From Oscillospiraceae bacterium (lineage in GTDB: Bacteria > Bacillota > Clostridia > Oscillospirales > Acutalibacteraceae), in assembly GCA_015065785.1 (NCBI GenBank), contig SVPR01000012.1, positions 1 to 64,000 on the forward strand: a stretch of DNA of 64,000 nt. The letters are read 5' to 3'. The position numbers and the translations under genes are program-made. The notes under the pieces were generated by a model. That model made no database searches. It saw only the letters and a program-made list of their open reading frames with translations, and was not told the DNA's origin. Shown here piece after piece: positions 17,312 through 25,804 of this stretch; the stretch's first letter is position 1; each line of letters begins with the position of its first letter.

Positions 17312-17340
17312 TTGTAATTAAAAACGCTGTATTGTATAAT
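17312..17340 (+). promoter_or_regulatory. Promoter of the aldo/keto reductase-galactosidase-esterase operon
   Basis: TTGTAA (17312-17317), a 17-base spacer and perfect TATAAT (17335-17340). The reductase ATG follows 31 bases later with AGGAG upstream. Confidence 0.78.
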
Positions 17341-17371
17341 ATTACTATCTATTTTTTAAGGAGTAATATTT

Positions 17372-18496
17372 ATGAAATACAGCGTTTTTCCGTCTATTGA
17401 TGGCAAGGTTTCAAAATTAGGCTTTGGTCTTATGAGGCTTCCTAAGCTTTATGAGGGCAAGGAAGATATTGACTTTAAAGAAGCTGAAAGACTTGTTGAT
17501 TTAGCATATAAATCAGGTGTTAACTATTTTGATACTGCTTATGTTTACCATAACGGTGAATCTGAAATTTTCGCAGGTAAAATTTTAAAGAAATACCCAA
17601 GAGAAACCTATAACCTCGCAACTAAATTACCCGGTTGGGCTATTAAAAACGACGGCAAAACTGTTGACGAGTTATTTGATGAGCAGTTAAAAAAATGTGA
17701 TGTTGAATATTTCGACTATTATCTTCTTCATAGTGTAAACAGAGATATCTGGAAAACATTCAGCTCTGTAAATGCTTACGAGAATTTAAAAGAAAAGAAA
17801 GCACAGGGTAAAATAAAACATTTAGGCTTTTCATTCCACGGGGATATGGAATTATTTAAAGAGCTTTTAGAAAATTACGAGTGGGATTTTGTTCAGTTAC
17901 AAATAAACTACTACGATTGGGAAGCAGATAACGCAAAGGATTTTTATAAATTACTTGAAGATAAAAATATTCCTTGTGTTGTTATGGAGCCGGTCCGTGG
18001 TGGCTCTTTACAAAAACTTAATGATGAAGCAGTAGAAGTATTCAAGAAACTTTCAGATAACTCCCCTGCTTCTTATGCATTGAGATTTGTAGCACAGTTA
18101 CCAAATGTTTTAACAACTTTAAGCGGTATGTCAACCTATGAACAGGTTGAAGACAATATAAACACATTTAATGAATGCAAACCACTTTCAGATGAAGAAA
18201 TGAAAGCAATCAATGAAGCAAACATTTTGTTCAGAAAGAATTTTTCAATTCCTTGTACTGCTTGTAAATATTGTGTTACAGAATGTCCTAAACTAATAGA
18301 CATTCCGTCTTGCTTCAGTGCATTTAACGAATACAACGCAACAAGAGAAATTCAAGATTTGAATAAAACATACCTTCTCATTCCAGAAGAAAAAAGAGCA
18401 CACAATTGCATTGGTTGTAAAAAGTGTATGGAGCATTGTCCGCAAGAGATAAATATTCCGAGAAAGCTTTCAAATATTAAAGACTTAGCAAAATAA
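17372..18496 (+). CDS. Aldo/keto reductase with C-terminal 2x[4Fe-4S] domain
   Basis: 374 residues. The TIM-barrel AKR domain has the tetrad D54, Y59 (FDTAYVYHNGE), K85 and H120. The C-terminal domain has two ferredoxin motifs: C295/C298/C301/C305 and C346/C349/C352/C356, each with the CxxCxxCxxxCP layout. Such fused reductases probably take electrons from ferredoxin-like carriers in anaerobes; the substrate is unknown. It is the first gene of an operon with a GH36 galactosidase and an SGNH esterase, so a sugar-derived carbonyl is a plausible substrate. Confidence 0.92.
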   Translation: MKYSVFPSIDGKVSKLGFGLMRLPKLYEGKEDIDFKEAERLVDLAYKSGVNYFDTAYVYHNGESEIFAGKILKKYPRETYNLATKLPGWAIKNDGKTVDELFDEQLKKCDVEYFDYYLLHSVNRDIWKTFSSVNAYENLKEKKAQGKIKHLGFSFHGDMELFKELLENYEWDFVQLQINYYDWEADNAKDFYKLLEDKNIPCVVMEPVRGGSLQKLNDEAVEVFKKLSDNSPASYALRFVAQLPNVLTTLSGMSTYEQVEDNINTFNECKPLSDEEMKAINEANILFRKNFSIPCTACKYCVTECPKLIDIPSCFSAFNEYNATREIQDLNKTYLLIPEEKRAHNCIGCKKCMEHCPQEINIPRKLSNIKDLAK

Positions 18497-18511
18497 AGGT
18501 TGGTAAAAATT

Positions 18512-20689
18512 ATGTCTATTATTTTTGATGAACAAAACAAAGTATTTAAACTTGATACCAGAACATCTACATATATTTTCGGTATTTTTACAGGTAATTA
18601 TTTAGTTCACTATTATTATGGTGCACCAATTCCTGACACTAATGTTGAAAAATTAAGATACAGAAGCCATTATGCTTCATTCTGCCCTGATTCACCAACT
18701 GCAAGAGAAAAGAACTTTTCACCTGATGTTACACCAATGGAATACTCAACAAATGGTGCCGGTGACTTCAGAATTTCTGCATTCGCAGTAAAAAATGCTA
18801 ATGGTGACACAGTTACAGATTTAAGATATGTAAGTCATAAAATTTATAAAGGTAAAAAGGCTTTAAAGGGACTTCCGTCACTTTATCTTAATAATGACGA
18901 TGAAGCAGACACACTTGAAGTTTTAACCTGTGACAAGGTAACAGGTGCAGAGGTTACTCTTGTTTACACAGTATTTAAAGATTATGGTGCAATCACAAGA
19001 AGTGTTATTGTCAAAAACAATTCTGATAAAGCGTTTTCTATTGAATCAGTTCACTCATTATGTGTTGATTTACCTGGTGCCGATTTTGAAATGCTCAATT
19101 TATATGGTAAGTGGGCAAAAGAGCGTTCATTAGGTCGCCACCCACTTCACACAGGTATTCAATCTATTAAGAGTAAACGCGGTTCTTCAAGCCATAACCA
19201 CAATCCATTCACTGCTATTGTAAGCAAAAATGCAACTGAGACTTATGGTGAATGCTATGGTTTTAATTTAGTTTACAGCAGTAACTTCTCAATTGATGTT
19301 GAAGTTGACTCATTCTTCCAGACAAGAGTTTTAATGGGTATTAACCCTGAAACTTTCAGTTGGATTTTAGAGCCACAAGAGGAATTCTATTCACCTGAAG
19401 CAGTTATGGTTTACACAAATGAAGGCCTCGGTGAAATGAGCAGAATTTTCCACAAGTTATATTCTAACAACCTTATTCGTGGTGAATGGAAGAAAAAGAA
19501 AAGACCTCTCCTTATAAACAACTGGGAAGGTACAGGAATGGACTTTGACACAGACAAATTAGTTTCATTCGCTCGTCACGCTAAAAATATGGGCTTTGAG
19601 ATGCTCGTTATGGACGATGGTTGGTTTGGTCACAGAGACAGTGATGACTCTTCACTCGGTGACTGGTATGTTGCAGAATATAAATTACCAGGTGGACTTT
19701 CAAATCTTATAAGTCAGGTTAAGGCTATGGGACTTAAATTTGGTATATGGTTTGAGCCTGAAATGATTTCACCTGATTCAGATATTTTCCGTGCTCACCC
19801 TGACTGGCATCTTCATGTAACAGGCAGAGACAGTTCAATTGCAAGAAATCAATATGTAATTGACTATTCAAGAAAAGAAGTCCGTGACTACATTTACTCA
19901 CAGATGTATAAAATTCTTTCAGAAAATGACATTGACTATGTAAAATGGGACTTTAACCGTAACTTAACAGAAGTTGCAAACGCTGATTTACCACCTGAAA
20001 GACAAGGTGAAGTCTTCCACAGATTCGTGCTTGGTACTTACGAGATTATGGACAGACTTACAACTGACTTCCCTCACCTTCTTTTAGAAAACTGTTCAGG
20101 CGGTGGCGGTCGATTTGACGCTGGTATGCTCTACTACTCACCACAAATCTGGACAAGTGATGACACAGACCCGATTGAAAGACTTACAATTCAGTTTGGT
20201 ACCTCTCTTGTGTACCCGGCATCAACTATGGGAGCTCACATTTCTGCAAGTAAAAGAACAAGCTACGAAACAAAGACAAATGTTGCTTTGTGGGGTACAT
20301 TCGGTTATGAATTAGACCCTGACAAATTAACAGAAGAAGAAATCAAGGAAATAAAAGAACAAGCAAAGCTTTACCATAAATATTATGATGTAATTCACTA
20401 TGGTGACCTTTACAGATTAGAGTCACCATTTGAAAATTATGACAGATGTGCATGGCAGTTTGTTTCTGAAGATAAAAAAGAAGCACTTGTTACTGTTGTT
20501 CAGATTAAAAAGGTTATTCACGGCTTTAAAATGCTTAAATTACAAGGGCTTAAACCTGACAGCATTTATAAAGACGAAGCAACCGGTGACACATACAGTG
20601 GTGCTTACCTTATGAATGCAGGTCTTAATCTTTACGATATTTTAGATGAAGACGGCGACTCATATCTTCTTCACTTAACCGAGGTTTAA
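18512..20689 (+). CDS. Alpha-galactosidase, GH36
   Basis: A 725-residue cytoplasmic retaining alpha-galactosidase. KWDFNRNLTE holds the nucleophile (D480) and IWTSDDTDPIER the acid/base (D550); the spacing matches well-known 730-residue GH36 enzymes. The N-terminal beta-supersandwich, LVMDDGWFGHRDSD and GIWFEPEMISPDSD are all present. The ATG at 18512 is preferred; an in-frame TTG at 18500 would add four residues. There is no signal peptide, so it cleaves imported raffinose- or melibiose-type oligosaccharides. It is 15 bases from the reductase and 2 bases from the esterase. Confidence 0.95.
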   Translation: MSIIFDEQNKVFKLDTRTSTYIFGIFTGNYLVHYYYGAPIPDTNVEKLRYRSHYASFCPDSPTAREKNFSPDVTPMEYSTNGAGDFRISAFAVKNANGDTVTDLRYVSHKIYKGKKALKGLPSLYLNNDDEADTLEVLTCDKVTGAEVTLVYTVFKDYGAITRSVIVKNNSDKAFSIESVHSLCVDLPGADFEMLNLYGKWAKERSLGRHPLHTGIQSIKSKRGSSSHNHNPFTAIVSKNATETYGECYGFNLVYSSNFSIDVEVDSFFQTRVLMGINPETFSWILEPQEEFYSPEAVMVYTNEGLGEMSRIFHKLYSNNLIRGEWKKKKRPLLINNWEGTGMDFDTDKLVSFARHAKNMGFEMLVMDDGWFGHRDSDDSSLGDWYVAEYKLPGGLSNLISQVKAMGLKFGIWFEPEMISPDSDIFRAHPDWHLHVTGRDSSIARNQYVIDYSRKEVRDYIYSQMYKILSENDIDYVKWDFNRNLTEVANADLPPERQGEVFHRFVLGTYEIMDRLTTDFPHLLLENCSGGGGRFDAGMLYYSPQIWTSDDTDPIERLTIQFGTSLVYPASTMGAHISASKRTSYETKTNVALWGTFGYELDPDKLTEEEIKEIKEQAKLYHKYYDVIHYGDLYRLESPFENYDRCAWQFVSEDKKEALVTVVQIKKVIHGFKMLKLQGLKPDSIYKDEATGDTYSGAYLMNAGLNLYDILDEDGDSYLLHLTEV

Positions 20690-20691
20690 TT

Positions 20692-21345
20692 ATGATTAAA
20701 ATTAAAGAAAATGATGTAATTCTCTTTCAGGGTGACTCTATAACAGACGGAAACCGTGGCAGAAATAGTGACCCTAACCATATTCACGGACACGGTTACC
20801 AGTACATTTTAGCAAGTGAGATTTTAGCTGATAATTTAGGCAAGAATGTTACTGTATATAACCGCGGTATAAGTGGCAACAGAATTGCAGATTTATATGC
20901 AAGATGGATTGAAGATTGTCTTAATTTGGAACCTACCATCCTGAGCATTTTAATAGGTGCAAATGAGCTTATATTCCAATATGACCACAACTGCGGTGCT
21001 TCACCTGAAAGATTTAAAAAGACATACCGCACTCTGATAGAAGAAGTTTTAGAAAGAAATCCTGACACTAAAATTGTAATTATGGAGCCATTCTTCGGTA
21101 AACACAGAGAAGCTGAACCTGGTGAATACATCAAAAGCAATATTGGTTTCTATCAGAAGGCTTCAAAAGAAATTGCAGAGGAATTCGGGTTAATTTTTGT
21201 ACCACTTCAGGAAGTTTTTGATGAAGCAAGTAAAAACTGCGACATTTTTGAGCTTTTGTGGGACGGCGTTCACCCGACGACTGCAGGGCATCAGCTTATT
21301 GCAAGGCAGTGGAAGAAATGCGTCTTTGGTAGTGCTGAATGCTGA
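20692..21345 (+). CDS. SGNH/GDSL-family esterase
   Basis: A 217-residue SGNH hydrolase. FQGDSITDG carries the catalytic Ser (S16). NRGISGNR gives block II Gly, LIGANEL block III Asn and WDGVHPT block V Asp/His. Such intracellular enzymes often remove acetyl groups from sugars, which suits its place directly after the alpha-galactosidase. The last residues (SAEC) and the TGA stop are encoded by the intergenic repeat that begins there, and the same AEC ending occurs in the ceramidase-like protein. Confidence 0.9.
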   Translation: MIKIKENDVILFQGDSITDGNRGRNSDPNHIHGHGYQYILASEILADNLGKNVTVYNRGISGNRIADLYARWIEDCLNLEPTILSILIGANELIFQYDHNCGASPERFKKTYRTLIEEVLERNPDTKIVIMEPFFGKHREAEPGEYIKSNIGFYQKASKEIAEEFGLIFVPLQEVFDEASKNCDIFELLWDGVHPTTAGHQLIARQWKKCVFGSAEC

Positions 21346-21390
21346 GTGCAGAATGCAGAATTTCGGGACCTGCGGTCGGCAATTATAATT
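21331..21390 (+). repeat. Heptamer-period repeat module after the SGNH gene
   Basis: TGCTGAATGCTGAG and a GCAGAAT-type 7-nt tract (21331-21360) overlap the stop codon. TTTCGGGACC-TGC-GGTC and GGCAATTATAATT follow (21361-21390). The core matches, almost base for base, the minus-strand cores at 3641-3665 and 28661-28685. Confidence 0.85.
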
Positions 21391-21420
21391 TAATAACAAA
21401 AAGAGGTTTTTACATCGTAT

Positions 21421-21559
21421 GGGCAGACCTGGAGTCGCCCAGCAAAATGCATTGTGTATCAAAACAACTTATAAATTAAACAATAAACATTATTACACCC
21501 AATTAAATTATCAAAAAAGAAAACTACTCCCACTACTTCGGGCGACCAAAGGTCTGCCC
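21421..21559. repeat. Inverted pair of GGGCAGACC...GTCGCCC repeats
   Basis: GGGCAGACCTGGAGTCGCCC at 21421-21440 recurs in inverted form at 21540-21559 (GGGCGACCAAAGGTCTGCCC). The second copy lies in the loop of a terminator-like hairpin, as if a repeat had inserted there. Confidence 0.7.
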
Positions 21560-21586
21560 CTACAATAGTGGGAGTAAGTTTTTTGT
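21520..21586. terminator. Terminator-like hairpin with a repeat in its loop
   Basis: ACTACTCCCACTA (about 21523-21535) pairs with TAGTGGGAGTAAG (21566 onward) with one bulge. It is followed by a T-run, with an A-run before it, so it could stop transcription from both convergent genes. The 30-base loop holds a GGGCGACC/GGTCTGCCC repeat. Confidence 0.6.
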
Positions 21587-21634
21587 TTCATTTGTAACGC
21601 ATTTTAATATTTACTGTATATTTAGAAATACAAC

Positions 21635-21713
21635 ATTACAATGCCAACGCAGTTCCGAAATTTTCAATTTTCAACTTTCAATTTTCAATTTCTAACACCT
21701 AAAACCTAACAAT
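21635..21713 (-). repeat. Heptamer-period repeat module after rqcH
   Basis: Read on the minus strand, about seven consecutive 7-nt units begin in the rqcH stop codon, first TTAGGTT-like and then TTGAAAA-like (21661-21713). TTTCGG, the AAC-TGC-GTT mini-hairpin and GGCATTGTAAT follow (21635-21660). The type of heptamer changes within one uninterrupted tract. Confidence 0.85.
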
Positions 21714-23445
21714 TCGGATTCTTCGGTTTCACATTAACCGAATAATAGGTGTAATAAACAACAAAGCCGGGTTTTGCGCCGTTTGGCTTTTTGATATTTT
21801 TAACATCGGTGTAATCAATAGTAGCAATAGTTGATTCTTTGACCGAACTGAAATAAGCGGCAATTTCTGCTGCTTCTACTATTGCATCGTCTGGCACTTC
21901 GTTACCGTCACTGACTAAAAGCACATGAGAGCCGGGTGCTTTTTGTGCGTGTAGCCATATATCACCTTTTCTACCTGTTTTAAAGGTCAGTTTATCGTTA
22001 CAGGTATTGTTTCTGCCAACAAGCACAGTAAGACCTTGCGAGGTTTTAAACTCAAGTGGTGGCAAAGATGCTTTTTTAATTTGTTTTTTACCGTTATTTT
22101 TAGATTTTAAAAAGCCTTGTGATGCTAATTCTTCTTTTATTTCGTTGAATTCTCTTTCTAAAGAAGAACGAAGAAGCAAATCTTTAACACTTTCTAAATA
22201 TTCTAACTCGCTCTCGCCTTCTTCTACAAGCTTTATGAGCATATTTTCAGCAGTACACGCTTTTTTATATTCTTTATAATACTTCTGTGCGTTCTGAGAC
22301 GGTGTTAAAGCAGGGTCAGCCTCAATTTTCATAAGAGCATTATTGTCATAATAATTATAAACCTCATAAACACTATCTCCCTTATTTAACATATATTGCG
22401 AAGCAGTTATAAGCTCTGCTTTAATTTTAATTTCTTCTCTGTCGGCACATTTTTTGAGTTCTTCTCGTCTGTTGCTTAACTTTCTGACAGTTCTTTCAAT
22501 TAAACTGTCAAGCTGTTTAAATAATTCGGATGCCTTAGAACGAGTACGGTTTACTCTGTCTTTTTCAGAATAAAACCCATCAAGCAATTCGCTTAAGGAG
22601 TTTTTCTTTATAGATTTATACTCAGCACCATACTGTAAAATCGGCAAGAATGAAAATTCAAGCGGTTTTTCAGTTTTATCAAGAATTATTGTAGGCTCTG
22701 CTATTTTAGCATTTACCATAACTTTAATTTTGCCAAGCACTTCGACTAACTTTTCTTTTTCAAGTGAAGTTAATTCACTAATAAATTTATCCTCTTCGGT
22801 AACTCTTAATGCAATTTCTCTTGAAAGTAATGGCGAAACACCCTGCAAGGTTTTTAAAATTGCAGAAGAAAGTCGTGTAGAATGAAGATTAAAAATTAAA
22901 TCCGCAATAACAGTTTCTTTTTCGTTTCTGATATCCAATTTATTTTGTTCCGGTGGTAATTTATAAATTGCACCGGGTAAAACAAGACGATACGAAGATT
23001 TTTCAGCATCTACCCTTTTAATTGCATCTATAACCTTGTTTTCTTCGTTAATTAAAATAATGTTACTGTGCTGTGCCATTATTTCAACTGCAAGTGTTAA
23101 TTTTACTTTATCACCAATTTCGTTAGTAGCGTTAAACTTAAAAAGCACAACTCTGTCAAGACCATATTGCTCAATTTCGGTTAAAGTTGCACCTACTAAC
23201 TTTTTTCTTAAAAGCATACAAAGCATTGGCGGAGTCTGCGGGTTTTCAGGTGCATTTTTAATTTCGTGAAAACGAGGTGCGTTAGCATCAGCAGTCATAA
23301 ACAATTTAAACATTCCTTGTTTTGAACGCATTATTAACACCAACTCATTTTTTGTGGGTTGGTGTACCTTATCTACCTTAGAGCCTATTAAATTTTTAGA
23401 AATTTCATCAACTAAAAAATTTATAAAAATTCCGTCAAGTGCCAT
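21706..23445 (-). CDS. rqcH: RqcH/NFACT ribosome-quality-control protein
   Basis: A 579-residue NFACT protein. The bacterial homologue of Rqc2 binds stalled 50S-peptidyl-tRNA complexes and drives C-terminal Ala tailing. NFACT-N contains the functional D97-R98 pair (QYGLDRVV). Helix-rich HhH/coiled-coil regions lie at about 180-430, and the NFACT-R domain at about 455-575 has LVGRNNTCNDKLTF and IWLHAQKAPGSHVLL. It was earlier annotated as fibronectin-binding protein. It is the last gene of the DUF1858-trmK-ygjV-nif3-rqcH run. The final NPNC codons and TAG run into a 7-nt repeat tract. Confidence 0.95.
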   Translation of the reverse strand: MALDGIFINFLVDEISKNLIGSKVDKVHQPTKNELVLIMRSKQGMFKLFMTADANAPRFHEIKNAPENPQTPPMLCMLLRKKLVGATLTEIEQYGLDRVVLFKFNATNEIGDKVKLTLAVEIMAQHSNIILINEENKVIDAIKRVDAEKSSYRLVLPGAIYKLPPEQNKLDIRNEKETVIADLIFNLHSTRLSSAILKTLQGVSPLLSREIALRVTEEDKFISELTSLEKEKLVEVLGKIKVMVNAKIAEPTIILDKTEKPLEFSFLPILQYGAEYKSIKKNSLSELLDGFYSEKDRVNRTRSKASELFKQLDSLIERTVRKLSNRREELKKCADREEIKIKAELITASQYMLNKGDSVYEVYNYYDNNALMKIEADPALTPSQNAQKYYKEYKKACTAENMLIKLVEEGESELEYLESVKDLLLRSSLEREFNEIKEELASQGFLKSKNNGKKQIKKASLPPLEFKTSQGLTVLVGRNNTCNDKLTFKTGRKGDIWLHAQKAPGSHVLLVSDGNEVPDDAIVEAAEIAAYFSSVKESTIATIDYTDVKNIKKPNGAKPGFVVYYTYYSVNVKPKNPNC

Positions 23446-23463
23446 AATTTGCCTTTCTTTTTA

Positions 23464-24210
23464 TTACCTGCAAGAAATAATATTTTTTTGATTTGCTTTT
23501 AAAAATTCAATATCAGGAAATTCTTTTTCTAATTTTTCTTTTAAAGTGTCAATTACTACGATTTCTGTTTCAAAATGCCCGCAAGCAAAAATTGTAATGT
23601 TATTAAAAGCTGCATCTAAAAACTCGTGATATTTTGCTTCACCGGTAAGAAGTGCATCGGCACCTTTTTCTTTTGCTAAATTAAAGAGGTCGCCACCTGC
23701 ACCACTGCAAAATGCTATCTTTTTAATATTGTTACCCGCACTGTTATATAAAACATTGCAGTTTAATTTTTCTTTTAAAAGCGAAACAAATTCTTCCTCT
23801 GTTTTTTCTTCTGTTTCACCGAATTTTAAAAATGGCTCTTCTTCAATTGAAGTAATATTTTTAATTCCTACTGCTTTTGCAAGACAGTCATTCACGCCGT
23901 TTTTTGCAATATCTAATGAGGTGTGACTACTGATAAATGCAATGCCCGAAGAAACTGCTTTATAAAGAAGTGAGTTTGCAGTAACACTTTTTACACCCTC
24001 AAAAATCAGTGGATGATGTGTAACAACTAAATCGACATTTTCTTTAATTGCTTCGTCAATTACTTCTTTTGTGACATCAAGAGAAAGCATAACCTTTTTA
24101 ACTTCTTTGTTAAGGTCACCTACTGAAAGACCTGTATTATCCCAAGGAGCAGCAGAAGAAAAAGGTGCAAAAGTGTCTAAAAAAGAATAAATATCCTTAA
24201 CTGTTGACAT
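23464..24210 (-). CDS. Nif3-like dinuclear metal-centre protein (YqfO family)
   Basis: A 248-residue short Nif3 protein. APWDNTGLSVG, VVTHHPLIF (metal His pair), SSHTSLDIAKNGVNDCLA and CGHFETE near the C-terminus supply the usual metal ligands. The family forms hexameric toroids; it is sometimes labelled GTP cyclohydrolase type 2 homologue, but the role is unsettled. It overlaps the preceding membrane gene by 14 bases and lies two genes downstream of trmK, an association common in Firmicutes. Confidence 0.93.
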   Translation of the reverse strand: MSTVKDIYSFLDTFAPFSSAAPWDNTGLSVGDLNKEVKKVMLSLDVTKEVIDEAIKENVDLVVTHHPLIFEGVKSVTANSLLYKAVSSGIAFISSHTSLDIAKNGVNDCLAKAVGIKNITSIEEEPFLKFGETEEKTEEEFVSLLKEKLNCNVLYNSAGNNIKKIAFCSGAGGDLFNLAKEKGADALLTGEAKYHEFLDAAFNNITIFACGHFETEIVVIDTLKEKLEKEFPDIEFLKANQKNIISCR

Positions 24211-24739
24211 TAGCTACATCCTCCTCTTTTTTCTTAGGCTTTCTGAGGTCAAATCTTATAATTGCAATAATTAAAGAACTCATAACGAAAATCTCTGTAA
24301 TAATACCCGCATAAGATGCATTTAAAATGTTATAAACAAGCCAGCAAGGTGAGCTTGGGAATGTTAAAAATCTGATTTTCTTTTCACTTTGGAACCAATT
24401 GCTTACAGTTGTTAAAAGCATTGCAATAAGCGGTAAAACGGAATACCACTTTTCCCATGTAGCAATACAAGCAACCGTGTAAATAACCATAAATACCGCT
24501 ACCCAGATTTTACTCTTTGCCCATTTCTTTGTGTTATTCATAAACACTAATGAACGGGTACCTGCAAGTATATTCATAATTGCACCGGTATAAGCTCCTA
24601 AAATTATGTAATGAATTGCAAAAAGTGCCGCTGATATTACTGTGCAGCCTAAAATATTTTTTCTTTTATTTTGTTGGTAAGCAATAATCGTTAATGCAGT
24701 ACCACCAAAACCTATTAACTGTGCCAATAAATTATCCAT
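24197..24739 (-). CDS. YgjV-like inner membrane protein
   Basis: A 180-residue hydrophobic protein with about five or six predicted membrane segments. The N-terminus LIGFGGTALTIIAYQQNKRKNILGC and ALFAIHYIILGAYTGAIMNILAGTRSLVF match the Imp-YgjV family pattern. The C-terminus is basic and polar (RFDLRKPKKKEED). The function is unknown. It sits between trmK and nif3 with overlapping reading frames on both sides, so it is certainly part of the operon. Confidence 0.85.
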   Translation of the reverse strand: MDNLLAQLIGFGGTALTIIAYQQNKRKNILGCTVISAALFAIHYIILGAYTGAIMNILAGTRSLVFMNNTKKWAKSKIWVAVFMVIYTVACIATWEKWYSVLPLIAMLLTTVSNWFQSEKKIRFLTFPSSPCWLVYNILNASYAGIITEIFVMSSLIIAIIRFDLRKPKKKEEDVANVNS

Positions 24740-25421
24740 AAATAAAACCTTTTATATCTTCTATTAAAAACTCTAAAGACTTAACCTCTTCAGCCTTGTC
24801 TTCTCTGCGTCTTAACGCGTTGTATTTTTTCTCTAATCGGTTAAGTTGATTTCTGAGATGTGCTTTTGCTTCAAGTGTTTGTGGTAATTCGCCAATAAAA
24901 CAATCACTCAGTGTAAATGGTTTAATTTCGCCGGTGTAGTAAGCGTCAAAAGTTATGTAATATCTGTTACCTTCACTTACTGCCAATTCTTTATTTATCC
25001 TGAAACCATTTGAATATAAATATTCTCTTAAATCCTCTGCCTTGCTCTGTGGTTGAAAAATAAAGTGATGTTTTTTTGATTTTACCCACGAACATTCTTT
25101 TAATTTTTCAGCAATAAGAGTGCCACCCATACCTGCAAAGACAATTTCTTCTACTTCGTCGGGGCTGATTTCTTTGAGACCATCTGAAAGGCGTAAATCA
25201 ACTTTGTTTTGTAGTTTATATTTAATAACAGTATCCCTTGCATTATCGAGAGGACTTCTTCTTACATCAGAAGCAATTGCAAACGGAATTTTTTTAGTTA
25301 AAATTAAGTGAGCCGGTAAATATGCGTGGTCGGTGCCAACATCAACAATATTGCCGCCACCTACTACAAGTGAAGCGGTAGCGGCAAGTCTTGGTGAAAG
25401 AGTTATTCTACGAATTAACAT
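24732..25421 (-). CDS. trmK: tRNA (adenine(22)-N1)-methyltransferase
   Basis: A 229-residue SAM enzyme that methylates A22 in the D-arm of tRNAs. NIVDVGTDHAYLPAHLI is motif I, followed by ASDVRRSPLDNARDTV, VDLRLSDGL and IVFAGMGGTLIAEKL. FIFQPQSKAEDLREYLYSNGF is family-typical. A C-terminal coiled-coil segment is seen at about 185-220. It overlaps the DUF1858 stop by one base (TAATG). Confidence 0.95.
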   Translation of the reverse strand: MLIRRITLSPRLAATASLVVGGGNIVDVGTDHAYLPAHLILTKKIPFAIASDVRRSPLDNARDTVIKYKLQNKVDLRLSDGLKEISPDEVEEIVFAGMGGTLIAEKLKECSWVKSKKHHFIFQPQSKAEDLREYLYSNGFRINKELAVSEGNRYYITFDAYYTGEIKPFTLSDCFIGELPQTLEAKAHLRNQLNRLEKKYNALRRREDKAEEVKSLEFLIEDIKGFIYG

Positions 25422-25624
25422 TATTTGTTATCTGCAAGGAATGCATTGATTTTTGAAACAAGGTCATCTGCATTAACGCCGTGAACCATACAAGCCTGTG
25501 CTACTGTTTCACTACGAGCAGAAGGACAACCTAAGCAATGCATACCCATTTCTAAAAAGAATGGTGCTGTTTCCGGTGCAGAATCAAGAATTGTACCAAT
25601 AACTGTATCTTTTGAAATTTGCAT
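25421..25624 (-). CDS. DUF1858 domain protein
   Basis: A 67-residue protein with the DUF1858 signature: an N-terminal ISKDTVIGTIL, then FFLEMGMHCLGCPSARSETV, where the C-x-x-C could bind metal or form a disulfide. It is related to hybrid-cluster-associated small proteins of anaerobes; the role is unknown. It is the first gene of the trmK-rqcH operon, whose upstream region also holds a divergent promoter. Confidence 0.88.
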   Translation of the reverse strand: MQISKDTVIGTILDSAPETAPFFLEMGMHCLGCPSARSETVAQACMVHGVNADDLVSKINAFLADNK

Positions 25625-25746
25625 TTTTAACGCTCCTTAAATTTTAATAAATAACAGTCATAGTATAACATATCAAACTAAAAAAATAAATATGTTTTAT
25701 GAAACTTTTTACTAAATTTTAATATTATAATTCTACGCTTTTACAG

Positions 25747-25775
25747 TTGTAATATTTTTACTTAAATGTTATAAT
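25747..25775 (+). promoter_or_regulatory. Promoter of the metallophosphoesterase/GH5 operon
   Basis: TTGTAA (25747-25752), a 17-base spacer and perfect TATAAT (25770-25775), 30 bases before an ATG that has AGGAGG at the right distance. Confidence 0.8.
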
Positions 25776-25804
25776 TGTTTTGATATGTTCAGGAGGTTTT
25801 AACT

